Of a stretch of 64,000 bases of DNA, positions 17,908-25,958 are shown piece by piece. Location of the stretch: positions 33,936 through 97,935 of the IMG/VR virus record IMGVR_UViG_3300020214_000005, one strand, 5' to 3'. Numbering within the stretch: position 1 is the stretch's first letter; every line of letters begins with the position of its first letter. Under the pieces are notes generated by a model. That model saw only the letters and a list, made by a program, of their open reading frames with translations. It did not search any database and was not told the DNA's origin. This DNA comes from a virus. The position numbers and the translations under genes were made by a program.

Positions 17908-18768
17908 TCAGCCGCCGCTAGGCGGATACCCCGAAACGGCGCCGGCGCCGCCGGTCAAAACTTCGACGCCCGTCCCGGTTACCAGCACCGTGTGCTCGAA
18001 CTGCGCCGTTCGTTTCCCGTCGGCGGTCACGGCCGTCCAGCCGTCGTCCCACATCCTGTGCCGCCAAGTGCCGAGGGTGATCATCGGCTCGATCGTGAAG
18101 GTCATGCCCGGCCGCATCCGCAGGTGGCTGTAAGGGTCGAAGAAATGCGGCACCTGGATGTCGGTGTGGAACTGCTCGCCGATGCCGTGGCCCACGAACG
18201 CGCGCACCACGCCGAGTTTGTGGGCCTTGGCGTGGTCTTCGATCGCCCGACCGATGTCGCTCAGCGGTCGCCCCGGCCTCACCGCCCCGATGCCGCGCCA
18301 GGCGCACTCCTCGGTCACGCGGATCAGATCGCGGCTCTCGGCGTCGATCTCGCCGACGGCGAATGTCGCGTTCGTGTCGCCGTGCACCCCGCCGACGAAG
18401 CACGTCACGTCCAAGTTGACGATGTCGCCCTCGGCCAGCTTGCGCGAGTCGGGTATGCCGTGGCAGATCACCTCGTTCACCGAGGTGCAGACGCTCTTCG
18501 GGTAGCCCATATAGTTCAACGGGCTGGGGTACGCGTTGTGCGCGATGCACAACTCGTGCACGACCTTGTCGATCTCGTCCGTCGTCACGCCGGGTTCCAC
18601 CGCTTGTCCGGCCAGGCGCAAGACTTCCGCCGCCGTCGCGCCTGCGTGTCGCATGCGCTCGATGATCTCTGGCGACTTGACCGCCGGTTCGTTCCATCTC
18701 ACCACTTCGCCCGAGTCGGCGTACGGTGGGCGGGCGATCGTGCTCGGCACGTCGCGCCGCGGGCTCAC
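17908..18768 (-). CDS. map: Type I methionine aminopeptidase, 286 aa
   Basis: Removes initiator methionine from nascent proteins. The metal ligands are in the usual order: NLDVTCFVGGVHGDTNATF (two Asp), VGHGIGEQFH (His), FTIEPM (Glu) and QFEHTVLVT (Glu). The substrate histidine is in EVICHGIP. The extended N-terminus (RRDVPSTIARPPYADSG) is that of the actinobacterial subtype (MetAP1c). It starts with GTG at 18768, overlapping the 92-aa gene by 4 bp. A MetAP in a phage is uncommon. It could be a recent host acquisition, or serve the very large amount of phage protein being made. Confidence 0.93.
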   Translation of the reverse strand: MSPRRDVPSTIARPPYADSGEVVRWNEPAVKSPEIIERMRHAGATAAEVLRLAGQAVEPGVTTDEIDKVVHELCIAHNAYPSPLNYMGYPKSVCTSVNEVICHGIPDSRKLAEGDIVNLDVTCFVGGVHGDTNATFAVGEIDAESRDLIRVTEECAWRGIGAVRPGRPLSDIGRAIEDHAKAHKLGVVRAFVGHGIGEQFHTDIQVPHFFDPYSHLRMRPGMTFTIEPMITLGTWRHRMWDDGWTAVTADGKRTAQFEHTVLVTGTGVEVLTGGAGAVSGYPPSGG

Positions 18769-19043
18769 GATGAGACGCGGTTACCGTCTCGTGGTGGTAT
18801 CTTGCCGTCCAGTAGGTGGGCGAGGATGAATTTGACGTGGGCGTTTCCGTCCTCGTCGACTGCCGTCACCTCGGCCTGGGTCAGCTCAATCAATCCCCTT
18901 GCGATGTCGCCGCAACGATCGAACCATTCCGATTGGTCCGTGTCCTCGGCCTCGGGGTCAAAGGACATCTCAAATATGGCGTCTTGGAACTGGTCAATTA
19001 CGTACAATCGCGCCTTCTCGGGCGTCATCGGTCCTGTGGTCAT
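18765..19043 (-). CDS. Hypothetical acidic protein, 92 aa, coupled to methionine aminopeptidase
   Basis: I do not recognise it. It starts with MTTGPMTPEKARLYVIDQFQDAIFE and is acidic and helical. Its stop overlaps the GTG of the aminopeptidase gene (GTGA), so the two are translated together. A 6-bp hairpin ATAGCC-TTCA-GGCTAT lies at its start (about 19042-19057), possibly an operator. It is divergent from the SSB gene. Confidence 0.6.
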   Translation of the reverse strand: MTTGPMTPEKARLYVIDQFQDAIFEMSFDPEAEDTDQSEWFDRCGDIARGLIELTQAEVTAVDEDGNAHVKFILAHLLDGKIPPRDGNRVSS

Positions 19044-19071
19044 AGCCTTCAGGCTATCACGAAACTACCTC

Positions 19072-19100
19072 TTGACGACAACCACCCCCCGTGATATGCT
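19072..19100 (+). promoter_or_regulatory. Promoter TTGACG-N17-TATGCT (plus strand)
   Basis: TTGACG at 19072-19077, a 17-bp spacer and TATGCT at 19095-19100. A leader of about 33 nt with GAGGA precedes the SSB start. The boxes follow the general vegetative consensus rather than the TTGCAA/TAGCGT type of the left arm. Confidence 0.7.
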
Positions 19101-19139
19101 GCAAGTGGCGAATTCAACCGACACGAGGAGGATATTGAC

Positions 19140-19610
19140 ATGTCACTAGCGCCTGTAACAATCACCGGAAATCTCACTGCCGATCCGGAGGTGAGGTACT
19201 TCGATTCGGGAACATCAAAGCTCCAGTTCTCGGTCGCAGTGAACAACTACTGGACCGACGCCAAGGGCGAGAAGCAAGAAAAGACATCGTTCTTCAACGT
19301 CGTCGCTTGGAGAAACCTTGCGGAGGACGCAGCCAACATTCTCGCCAAGGGATTGCGGGTCACCGTCACTGGCCGTCTCGAGCAGGAAAGCTGGGACGAC
19401 AAGGAGACCGGCAAGAAGCGTTCAACCGTCCACATTCTGGCCGACGAGATCGGCGTTTCGGTCCGCTCGATCGAGAAATTCGATCGCAAGCAGCGTCCGC
19501 AGGGCGATGGCAACGGCAAGGAACAAGCACGTCCGAGGCCACAGGCTAAGCAACCCGCCCGGGTTGGCGGCGGGAACCCCGACGCCTTCAACGGCGAAGA
19601 ACCCTTCTGA
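19140..19610 (+). CDS. ssb: Single-stranded DNA-binding protein, 156 aa
   Basis: The OB-fold starts with PVTITGNLTADPEVRYFDSG, and continues with FFNVVAWRNLAEDAANILAKGLRVTVTGRLEQESWDDKETG. It then has a basic, proline-rich linker and the acidic tip NGEEPF, which matches the conserved D-D-x-P-F-type tip that recruits replication and repair proteins. It would coat phage ssDNA during replication. GAGGA precedes the ATG. Its stop overlaps the probable CTG start of the methyltransferase. Confidence 0.92.
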   Translation: MSLAPVTITGNLTADPEVRYFDSGTSKLQFSVAVNNYWTDAKGEKQEKTSFFNVVAWRNLAEDAANILAKGLRVTVTGRLEQESWDDKETGKKRSTVHILADEIGVSVRSIEKFDRKQRPQGDGNGKEQARPRPQAKQPARVGGGNPDAFNGEEPF

Positions 19611-21142
19611 CCCTAACTTTCGGCAGTCTTTTCGCCGGCGTCGGTGGCTTCGATCTTGGCTTCGAGGCCGCCGGTTGGCGTTGCCAATGGCAAGCGGAAT
19701 GGGACGAGCAGTGCCAGCGGATTTTACGCAAGCACTGGCCCAACACCCCCAAGTATTATGATGTGAAAGACGTTGACGGAAGGCTCCTGGAGCCGGTGGA
19801 CGCGATCAATTTCGGTTCGCCGTGCCAGGATCTTTCCGTCGCCGGTAAGAGGGCCGGCCTAACTGGTTCTCGTTCTAATTTGTTTCACGAGGCAATGCGG
19901 ATTATCAGGGAGATGCGCGATGCAACAAACGGAACTTTTCCAAGGCTCGCAATATGGGAGAACGTCCCAGGGGCCCTCAACTCCAACAAGGGAGCTGACT
20001 TCGGGGTCGTCCTCGACGAAATGGCTCTCGCAGGGGCTGTGGCTATCGAGTGGGCAGTCCTGGATGCGCAATACTTCGGAATCCCCCAGCGACGGCGCCG
20101 CGTTTTCGTGTGTGCTCTCTTCGATTCTGGCGCCGCAGAACGAAGTTCCTTCCCGATATTATCTGTCTGCGAGGGCGTGCGCAGGAATTCTCAGAAGGGC
20201 AATAAGAAGAAACAAGACCCTGCCTCCGCGCTTGAAGGCGGCGCTGCAGGCGGTGGTGGACAAGGACCCGGACCGGGACAGGGACAACTCGAGTTCGGAG
20301 TGAATGAGGAGCAGGACTCCACGGCGTTCAGGATGCGCGGCTTCGGCGACTACACATCGGACGGGACGGTCTCCGCGATCAAGGCGCGCGATCACAAGGA
20401 CGCTACCGATCTGATCGTGTCCGAACCGGAACCGTTCACTGCTACGAGTTTCGCCAAGTACGTCGAGGGAGTGGGAACTCTCCGGGCTGCCGGTGGGGAC
20501 CTCGGCGGGGGCAGCGAAACGCTTCTTGCCTACGAAGATCCGGACACCATGGTGTTCCACCCGCACCGTCAGGACGGAGTGAGAATGCAGGGCGACACGA
20601 TCAACACGCTCACCGCCTTCATGGGGACCGGGGGCCTCAACACCCCGATGGTCGCCCAGGCGATCGGTTTCTCCCACACCCAGTGCCTCGATGCCCAGCC
20701 CTCGGAGGTGGCTTTCCCCACGCTGAGGACGGGCGGGGCGGGTCACGCCGTCGCCCACGCCGACATGAACGACGGACTGGCCATGACATTGAGATCTGGC
20801 GGGGACGGAGGGGTGCCCTCGTCCCGCGGGGAGAACCTAGTCATTGAGCCGGACCGACCGATCGCCTACGACGAGTACAACGACAGGCTCGTCGACGGCG
20901 ACGTGCATCACTCCCTTCGGGCCGGGACCAAGCAGTCGAGCGGCGTCATCCAGAACATGGTCGTGAGGAGGTTGATGCCGTCGGAGTGCGAGGCCCTAAT
21001 GGGCTGGCCGAAAGACCACACTAGGTACACCGACGACGGCAAGGAACTCAGCGACACCCATCGGTACAAGCAATGCGGTAACGGGGTGGCGGCGCCGGTG
21101 GCCGAATGGATCGCACGAAAATATGCGGTCATTTTTGAATAG
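19607..21142 (+). CDS. DNA (cytosine-5) methyltransferase with a probable CTG start, about 511 aa
   Basis: The first ATG or GTG in frame (GTG at 19763) would remove motif I, yet the frame upstream reads LTFGSLFAGVGGFDLGFEAAGW, a perfect SAM-binding motif I, and is open back to the end of the SSB gene. The only initiation codon that keeps it is CTG at 19607, overlapping the SSB stop (CTGA). Motif IV has GSPCQDLSVAGK (catalytic Cys about residue 71) and motif VI has WENVPGAL. After QRRRRVFV comes a long target-recognition region (about residues 190-455), and motifs IX-X (SECEALMGWP, YKQCGNGVAAPVAEWIA) close the fold. It likely protects phage DNA from restriction. Confidence 0.85.
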   Translation: MTLTFGSLFAGVGGFDLGFEAAGWRCQWQAEWDEQCQRILRKHWPNTPKYYDVKDVDGRLLEPVDAINFGSPCQDLSVAGKRAGLTGSRSNLFHEAMRIIREMRDATNGTFPRLAIWENVPGALNSNKGADFGVVLDEMALAGAVAIEWAVLDAQYFGIPQRRRRVFVCALFDSGAAERSSFPILSVCEGVRRNSQKGNKKKQDPASALEGGAAGGGGQGPGPGQGQLEFGVNEEQDSTAFRMRGFGDYTSDGTVSAIKARDHKDATDLIVSEPEPFTATSFAKYVEGVGTLRAAGGDLGGGSETLLAYEDPDTMVFHPHRQDGVRMQGDTINTLTAFMGTGGLNTPMVAQAIGFSHTQCLDAQPSEVAFPTLRTGGAGHAVAHADMNDGLAMTLRSGGDGGVPSSRGENLVIEPDRPIAYDEYNDRLVDGDVHHSLRAGTKQSSGVIQNMVVRRLMPSECEALMGWPKDHTRYTDDGKELSDTHRYKQCGNGVAAPVAEWIARKYAVIFE

Positions 21143-21767
21143 GTTCAACCCAGCGCCCCTCAAGACATGGAACGACTCGGCGGCCAACGCCCTGTTGATG
21201 TTTCTCCCCGGCGACCACGGCCAGTACATTTGCGAGCCGTTCCCCCTGCCGCACTACTTCCCGATGTTGAAACACGACTCCGACCTCATGGGCAGACTCG
21301 GCAGGCTGAGGATGTCGGTGGACTATCTCATCGCCCACCAATTCGAGGAAGACGGAAGCATCAAGGCGTCCAGCGTTGCGGCCGACGGCGTCATCCAGTC
21401 CTGGCGGCAGATCGGTTTTTACGGTAGGGAGTTCGGCACCGTGGCGTGTCCGTTCTCCCCCCTGGATTTCAAGAGCGTGGCCAAACACGTCCACCACGTG
21501 CTCGTGCGCAAGCAGACGGACTACGGGCACGAGAACATCAGGAGGTTCGGGAGAATCGGATTGATCGTTCGCATGCACGACAAGGTGGCGAGACTTGAGA
21601 ACTTGGTAGCCCGCGGGGCGATCGACGACCCGCGCAACGAGTCCATCTTCGACAACGTCGTGGATGTGATGGGTTACTCGGCGATAGGCATCATGTGGGA
21701 GTCGGACAGTTTCCTTCTGCCCCTCAGGGAGGACGCTCAGTCTCGGCTGGAGGTCTTGCCGCTGTAG
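21123..21767 (+). CDS. Protein with C-terminal DUF1599/Nmad1-like domain, 214 aa
   Basis: The C-terminal half (residues 120-200: HHVLVRKQTDYGHENIRRFGRIGLIVRMHDKVARLENL..., then SIFDNVVDVMGYSAIGI) matches the DUF1599 or nucleotide-modification-associated domain 1 pattern, in which the DYG and R-x-x-DK-x-x-R-x-x-N-L motifs are typical. Such proteins accompany hypermodified phage DNA or nucleotide metabolism. The N-terminal half is not recognised. It overlaps the methyltransferase gene by 20 bp, which fits a DNA-modification role, and ends convergent with the late block (31-bp overlap). Confidence 0.7.
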   Translation: MRSFLNRFNPAPLKTWNDSAANALLMFLPGDHGQYICEPFPLPHYFPMLKHDSDLMGRLGRLRMSVDYLIAHQFEEDGSIKASSVAADGVIQSWRQIGFYGREFGTVACPFSPLDFKSVAKHVHHVLVRKQTDYGHENIRRFGRIGLIVRMHDKVARLENLVARGAIDDPRNESIFDNVVDVMGYSAIGIMWESDSFLLPLREDAQSRLEVLPL

Positions 21768-21949
21768 ATGTCGTAGACGGTGGCTATCCCGAGGGCGTTT
21801 TGCCAATCAAACTTGGGAAGTTCGCCCAGCGGTTTTTCGTTTTTGTCCCGCGGACGGGCGAGCCGGACCACGAGCGTCTCGAGCTCCGAGATTCTGCGCT
21901 CCATTTCCTCGAACCTCTCGTCGATGTCAATCCTGTCGTTGTCTTTCAT
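21737..21949 (-). CDS. Small coiled-coil protein, 70 aa
   Basis: The ATG at 21949 overlaps the nuclease stop (ATGA). Residues 5-38 form an acidic coiled coil (RFEEMERRISELETLVVRLAR), followed by a loop-rich C-terminus containing LPKFDWQNALGIATVYDIYSG. It is the last gene of the minus-strand late block; its 3' end overlaps the convergent plus-strand gene. It could be a small structural or scaffold factor. The family is not recognised. Confidence 0.6.
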   Translation of the reverse strand: MKDNDRIDIDERFEEMERRISELETLVVRLARPRDKNEKPLGELPKFDWQNALGIATVYDIYSGKTSSRD

Positions 21950-22347
21950 TTGTGTTTGAATTCCACCCAGGTCTTGTCGCCGACGCCATAGTACTCCCGT
22001 GCGTAACCGGACTGGATGATGTCCTTGTTGAGGCATGCCGTCGTCGGATCGTCGATCTCGTCGGACGAGTAGATATTGGCGAGGATTCGCCCGTACTTGT
22101 CGTTCTTGTCCGGGATCGTGTTGACGAAAACCCAGTCATGATTGGTCAGCCAGTCCAAAGTAAACGACTTCGCCTTCAATCCGAGCTCTTTTTCCTTGAG
22201 GTCTTTTGTCCGCGACTCTGGTGCGTTGACACCGAACAAGCGGACGCGGATCTTATGGTGGATATTGAAACCAAGGTCGATCATCAGGTCCAGGGTGTCG
22301 CCATCCACGACGTTGAGCACCTTGGCTCCGTACCAGAACCTTTGCAT
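21946..22347 (-). CDS. Staphylococcal-nuclease-like endonuclease, 133 aa
   Basis: The SNase signature is in order: KVLNVVDGDTLDLMIDLGF (residues 9-27, calcium-binding aspartates), VRLFGVNAPESR (catalytic Arg36 and Glu44) and DKYGRILANIY (second catalytic arginine, about residue 85). The length is that of a single SNase domain without a signal peptide, so it probably acts in the cytoplasm or in the virion on DNA or RNA. It is translationally coupled to the 597-aa gene upstream (TAATG). Confidence 0.9.
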   Translation of the reverse strand: MQRFWYGAKVLNVVDGDTLDLMIDLGFNIHHKIRVRLFGVNAPESRTKDLKEKELGLKAKSFTLDWLTNHDWVFVNTIPDKNDKYGRILANIYSSDEIDDPTTACLNKDIIQSGYAREYYGVGDKTWVEFKHK

Positions 22348-24140
22348 CAGTTACTCCCGAAATTTCTTCCGGGACCCCTTTGGCGACCTCGGTTCGGATT
22401 ATTCGGCGTCCTAGTTATCGGTTGCATACGAGACGGAGGATTCTTTGGCACGTTGCGACCCGGAATTTCGCGAGGATTTACGGTCGCCGGTCTTGGTCGT
22501 GGGTTGTCGTCGGTCGGCATTCTTCTCGGGTAAGTGGGCTCTTGTCGCGGTCTCATTGGTCTCATTGGTCTCCGTGGGGCGGACGGCCCTCGTTCAAACC
22601 CTCGTCCGCCCCTCCCGCCATCCCCCCTGCGGGGCGGGTTCGGGTACCTGTCGGCGGGTCTCGGGTTGCCCGTCGCAGCCGATGGTCCTGGCGGACCGGA
22701 CGGCCCTGGTTCAAACCCTCGTCCGCCCCTCCCGCCATCCCCCCTGCGGGGCGGGTTCGGGTACCTGTCAGCCGGTCTCGGGTTGCGCGTCGCCGGGGAA
22801 GGTCCCTCGGGCGTCTGACCGGGCGGGTACTTTTTCGGCGGGGGGTTGGGGTACCTGTCGGCCGGCTTGGGATTTTTGGTCGCCGCGGATGGGGGTTCTG
22901 GCTTCTGTCCCGGCGGATATTTCTTCTGCGGGTCAGGGTACCTGTCGGCCGGCTTGGGATTGGTGGTCGCCGGAGAACGGACCCTCCCTCTTTCGATTCG
23001 ATTCTCCTCCTCGAGTCCTGCCATGTACGTCATCTTGTCGTACGCAGCGCGAGCCTTCGCGCGGGCGTCCCTCTCCTTCTGCGAGCGGTCCTGCACCTTC
23101 GGGTTGCGCTTGATGCCCTGTCTCCTTAGTTCCGAGCGGACGAACTTCCTGCGATCCATTTCGTACTTGTTGTTGCTCTGCCTCTTGTACGGGGCGCGCT
23201 GCTCCTGCGGGGTCCCCTCGAAAATAATTCCGTCCATGTCGTGGTCGATCGCCTCGTCGGCCGGTCCCATGGAGCCCGAGCCGATCGCGGCGCCGAGAGC
23301 CTTGACCGACGGGCGGACGGCGACGGACTTCGTCTCGGTGATCGGGCCTCCCGTCACCCACGCGCGGCAGGTCCTCTTCGACGCGCACTTGAAGTCGAAC
23401 GCCTCGCAGTAGCCGAGCCCGCCGGCCGCGTCGATCGCGTCCCACTCGTCCTTCCGCGTGGGACCGGTCACGCCCTTCTGTATGCACGATTTCATCTCGG
23501 GCGTGACGATGAACATCGAGCAGTTGCCGCACATCTGCTTGCGGGCCTGGTCTGGGGCGACAGCCCACTCCGTGGCGAGCTTCTTGTAGAAGGCGTCGTT
23601 GGGCTCGTCGGGGTTGAGGGGCCCGTACGTGGCCGTCTTGATGGCCTTCGTCCTGTTCTTCAGGTTGGTGGCGATGTCTCTCGTGGCTTTCGGGCAGTTC
23701 CCGGAATTGGCGGGTTCCTCCTTGATCTTCATCCTGCGCTTCCCGACGTTGGTGGGCATGACGGGCATCTGAGCGGCCGGGTCGTAGACGCCCTTCACCA
23801 CGCCGTCTGGGATCACGGCGAACCTGCACTTGCCGCCGTCCTCGACCTTCTGGGCGATTATCTTGCAGACCCCGTTCCCCGCGTACAGGGCGCAGTTTGC
23901 GCACTTGACGCCGATGTGCGCGACGACGTTGTCCTTGGCCGGCTCGTAGCCCGCCCATATCCCGGTCTCGTCCTCGTTGAACTTGCCGTACTTCTTGGCG
24001 ATGGCGATGAGGGCATCGGCGAGCTCCTGCTCCTCGGCGGCTAGCTTGGGCTTGACCTGCGCCGGCTTTTCTGGCTCGTCCTGAACGACCATTACGATCT
24101 CGCCTGAAACAAGCCTGCCGAGAATGTCGTTGATGTCCAA
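22347..24140 (-). CDS. Cysteine-motif and proline-rich repeat protein of the head region, about 597 aa
   Basis: I take TTG at 24140 as start because GGGAG lies 5 nt before it; a TTG at 24152 or an internal ATG are alternatives. Residues about 75-105 hold a CANC-x10-C-x14-C motif. Residues about 195-265 hold a second cysteine set (CGNC..., GYCEAF, C-x5-C-RAW), both types I recall from head-associated proteins of environmental phages. Around 290 is D-H-D-M-D-G-I-I-F-E-G-T-P, related to the motif of the giant proteins. The C-terminal third is tandem NPKPADRYPNP-type repeats and ends basic. It lies next to the capsid gene, so it is likely a capsid decoration, internal or maturation-associated protein. 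Confidence 0.6.
   Translation of the reverse strand: MDINDILGRLVSGEIVMVVQDEPEKPAQVKPKLAAEEQELADALIAIAKKYGKFNEDETGIWAGYEPAKDNVVAHIGVKCANCALYAGNGVCKIIAQKVEDGGKCRFAVIPDGVVKGVYDPAAQMPVMPTNVGKRRMKIKEEPANSGNCPKATRDIATNLKNRTKAIKTATYGPLNPDEPNDAFYKKLATEWAVAPDQARKQMCGNCSMFIVTPEMKSCIQKGVTGPTRKDEWDAIDAAGGLGYCEAFDFKCASKRTCRAWVTGGPITETKSVAVRPSVKALGAAIGSGSMGPADEAIDHDMDGIIFEGTPQEQRAPYKRQSNNKYEMDRRKFVRSELRRQGIKRNPKVQDRSQKERDARAKARAAYDKMTYMAGLEEENRIERGRVRSPATTNPKPADRYPDPQKKYPPGQKPEPPSAATKNPKPADRYPNPPPKKYPPGQTPEGPSPATRNPRPADRYPNPPRRGDGGRGGRGFEPGPSGPPGPSAATGNPRPADRYPNPPRRGDGGRGGRGFERGPSAPRRPMRPMRPRQEPTYPRRMPTDDNPRPRPATVNPREIPGRNVPKNPPSRMQPITRTPNNPNRGRQRGPGRNFGSN
22581..22814. repeat. 117-bp tandem repeat within the 597-aa gene
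   Basis: Two near-identical 117-bp copies (22581-22697 and 22698-22814) encode a 39-residue unit beginning NPRPADRYPNPPRRGDGG. Shorter, more diverged copies of NPKPADRYP continue to about 22970. The period is a multiple of three, so the reading frame is kept and the copy number can vary. Confidence 0.85.
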
Positions 24141-24221
24141 GAAATCTCCCAAAAGATGGTAGTTAGATTATTGCACGTCTACGATGAAATAAACATAACC
24201 CATGTTCGCCGTGAAAGGCAA

Positions 24222-24264
24222 CGCCCCCGTCCCTGCCGAATGTTCCTCGGCCGAGACGGGGGCG
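24222..24264 (-). promoter_or_regulatory. Hairpin between capsid gene and downstream gene
   Basis: A perfect 10-bp stem (CGCCCCCGTC/GACGGGGGCG) has a structured inner loop. On the minus strand it follows the capsid stop by about 25 nt and has no clear T-tract. It may be a partial terminator or RNA-stabilising hairpin that keeps capsid mRNA in excess. Confidence 0.6.
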
Positions 24265-24289
24265 ACGCTTATTCCTGCGTTAGTTCGGA

Positions 24290-25624
24290 TCAGGCTGGTG
24301 CGCTGTTGAAGGTAACCTTCACGAAGGCTTCCGGCCTCTTGACCGCCAGCGCCAGGCGCTGCTCGGCCAGGATGACGATCGCGTTGCGGACGAAGAAGTC
24401 CGAGTGCTGTTCGCTGACTCGGATGCTTGCCTGCTCGCGGTCGTATAGCTGGGCGCCGGTTCCGAACGCACCGACGAGGGCGGTGCCCTCGGCGATTGCC
24501 GGTGACTCGACAACCGAGGTCCTCCACAGCCTCGGCTGACCGCCGAGAGCCACGGAAACCGCGACTAGGTACTGACCGTTGTCATCTTTCGAGAGTTCGA
24601 TCTTCTCCCAGTCGCTCGGGTGCATGACCACGCCGGTCGGCTCGTAGTAGGCAAGGAACGACAGGGTCAGGGCGCGACGAATCGCGTCTCCCCTATTGTC
24701 CCCGGTCTGACCAGACGACCAGTTGTAGGTCTGGATTCCCGCCGTCTGAAGGACGCCCCTCAGGTTCTCGCCCGACCCGCTGCCGTTGAGGATTTGCGAG
24801 TCCTCAAGGAGACGCAAACCGTACATGAGCTCGTTGTCGATGATGCTGCGGAGCTGCGGTTCGTCGGCCAGCACGTTGCGGTGCGCGGCTTCCCAGTGGG
24901 CAAGCGTGCGGACCGAAGCGGCTTCGGCGACGAACTGGAGGCTCGACTGCGGCTTGGCAGCGAACACGTCCGGGTTCGGAGTCGTGTCTCGCTGTGCCAC
25001 CGCAGCAGCGGCGTTTGTTGCCGTCGTTCCCGGCGTTGTGTAGCCGAGGTGACGGAAGTACTCGATCACGGCCGCAGTGGTCGTGCGCGACGGGAACAGG
25101 TCCCTGACGCGCTTCGTCCTCGTCGGCTGGGTGACCATCGGGTCGCGCTGCACGGTTCCGAAGTTCGCCGTCGCACCGTTGGCAAGGTTGCCCGTCGGCA
25201 TCGCCGAGAACACGTCCTTGACACCGTACTCGGTGAGCGAACCGGTGTACTGCCATGGTGAGGCCATGTTGGCACCGTTGCGTCCCCCGTTGAGGGCCTT
25301 GAACTCCGGTGAGTCGACGAACTGTTGTCCGATCGACCTCGGGGCTTGCTGAACTGGTGCGATGACCGCTGCTTGGGCGGCTATCGATGCATCGGCCGGG
25401 GATGAACCCCAGTCCTTCACCTGGTTGAGCGACTCGAGACCCTCAATGAGTCCCTTGATCTCGCGGATGTCGGACATGTTCTTGTCGAAGGCCGACTTCT
25501 GCTCGGTCGTAACGACGACCGTTCCGTTGTCAACGCGGAATGAGTCCGCGATCTCTTTGTTTTGCTGCATCTTTTCGCGGAGTGCTGACTGCAACTCGCG
25601 GAGCCTGCTCGTGTCTTCCGACAT
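24290..25624 (-). CDS. HK97-family major capsid protein, 444 aa
   Basis: Residues 1-75 form an acidic coiled delta/scaffold-like region (SRLRELQSALREKMQQNKEIA..., KGLIEGLESLN). The shell domain follows, with the RTKRVRDLFP N-arm, a long helix with LADEPQLRSIIDNELMYGLRLLEDSQILNGSGSGENLRGVL, GVVMHPSDWEKIELSKDDNGQYL and QASIRVSEQHSDFFVRNAIVILAEQRLALAVKRPEAFV, all typical of the HK97 capsid (phage_capsid) family. AGGAGG precedes the ATG. The prohead protease that would remove the delta domain is not in the window. A hairpin follows the gene. In 25625-25749 upstream I see no convincing promoter. Confidence 0.93.
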   Translation of the reverse strand: MSEDTSRLRELQSALREKMQQNKEIADSFRVDNGTVVVTTEQKSAFDKNMSDIREIKGLIEGLESLNQVKDWGSSPADASIAAQAAVIAPVQQAPRSIGQQFVDSPEFKALNGGRNGANMASPWQYTGSLTEYGVKDVFSAMPTGNLANGATANFGTVQRDPMVTQPTRTKRVRDLFPSRTTTAAVIEYFRHLGYTTPGTTATNAAAAVAQRDTTPNPDVFAAKPQSSLQFVAEAASVRTLAHWEAAHRNVLADEPQLRSIIDNELMYGLRLLEDSQILNGSGSGENLRGVLQTAGIQTYNWSSGQTGDNRGDAIRRALTLSFLAYYEPTGVVMHPSDWEKIELSKDDNGQYLVAVSVALGGQPRLWRTSVVESPAIAEGTALVGAFGTGAQLYDREQASIRVSEQHSDFFVRNAIVILAEQRLALAVKRPEAFVKVTFNSAPA

Positions 25625-25749
25625 GATTTTGCCTCCTGGGCATTATTGTTGTTGCTGTTCTACTAGACAGCGCTAGGTGAGCACCCGCTGCTTGCGTCTG
25701 GATTCAAAGTTAGCAGAATACTAAACGCCGTAGTGTAAGTAGCGTATTT

Positions 25750-25956
25750 TTATGTGGCTATGTCTATGCCGTAACCGTGGCTACGCATGTCTGCGTAGAT
25801 GTCCTTCAATTTGTCAAGCATTTTGCGATTTTCTGGGGTGTCGGCAAGTCCGTAATGGGACAGGGGTTGGTCCAGACACGCCGCGAGTTGCAGCGCCTCA
25901 AAGGCGTTCAGGCCTGCGCCGGCCCTCGGTCGATCGGAAATCCTGTCGTCGCTCAT
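25750..25956 (-). CDS. Hypothetical protein, 68 aa
   Basis: GGGAGG precedes the ATG at 25956, which is 2 bp after the stop of the 4972-aa gene. The product is helical (FEALQLAACLDQPL..., NRKMLDKLKDIYADMRSHG). It lies directly before the capsid gene, so it could be a small capsid assembly or decoration factor. I do not recognise the family. Confidence 0.6.
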   Translation of the reverse strand: MSDDRISDRPRAGAGLNAFEALQLAACLDQPLSHYGLADTPENRKMLDKLKDIYADMRSHGYGIDIAT

Positions 25957-25958
25957 CC

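Noticed and set aside
24290-25624. Capsid delta-domain cleavage at GANMAS (about residue 115) as a relative of the E-A-G-M junction
   Set aside because: The resemblance is limited to G-A and M-A-S; without the E-A-G core it cannot be claimed.
25625-25749. Promoter for the capsid gene in the 125-bp spacer
   Set aside because: Several AT-rich hexamers exist, but none gives a paired -35 and -10 with 16-18 bp spacing.
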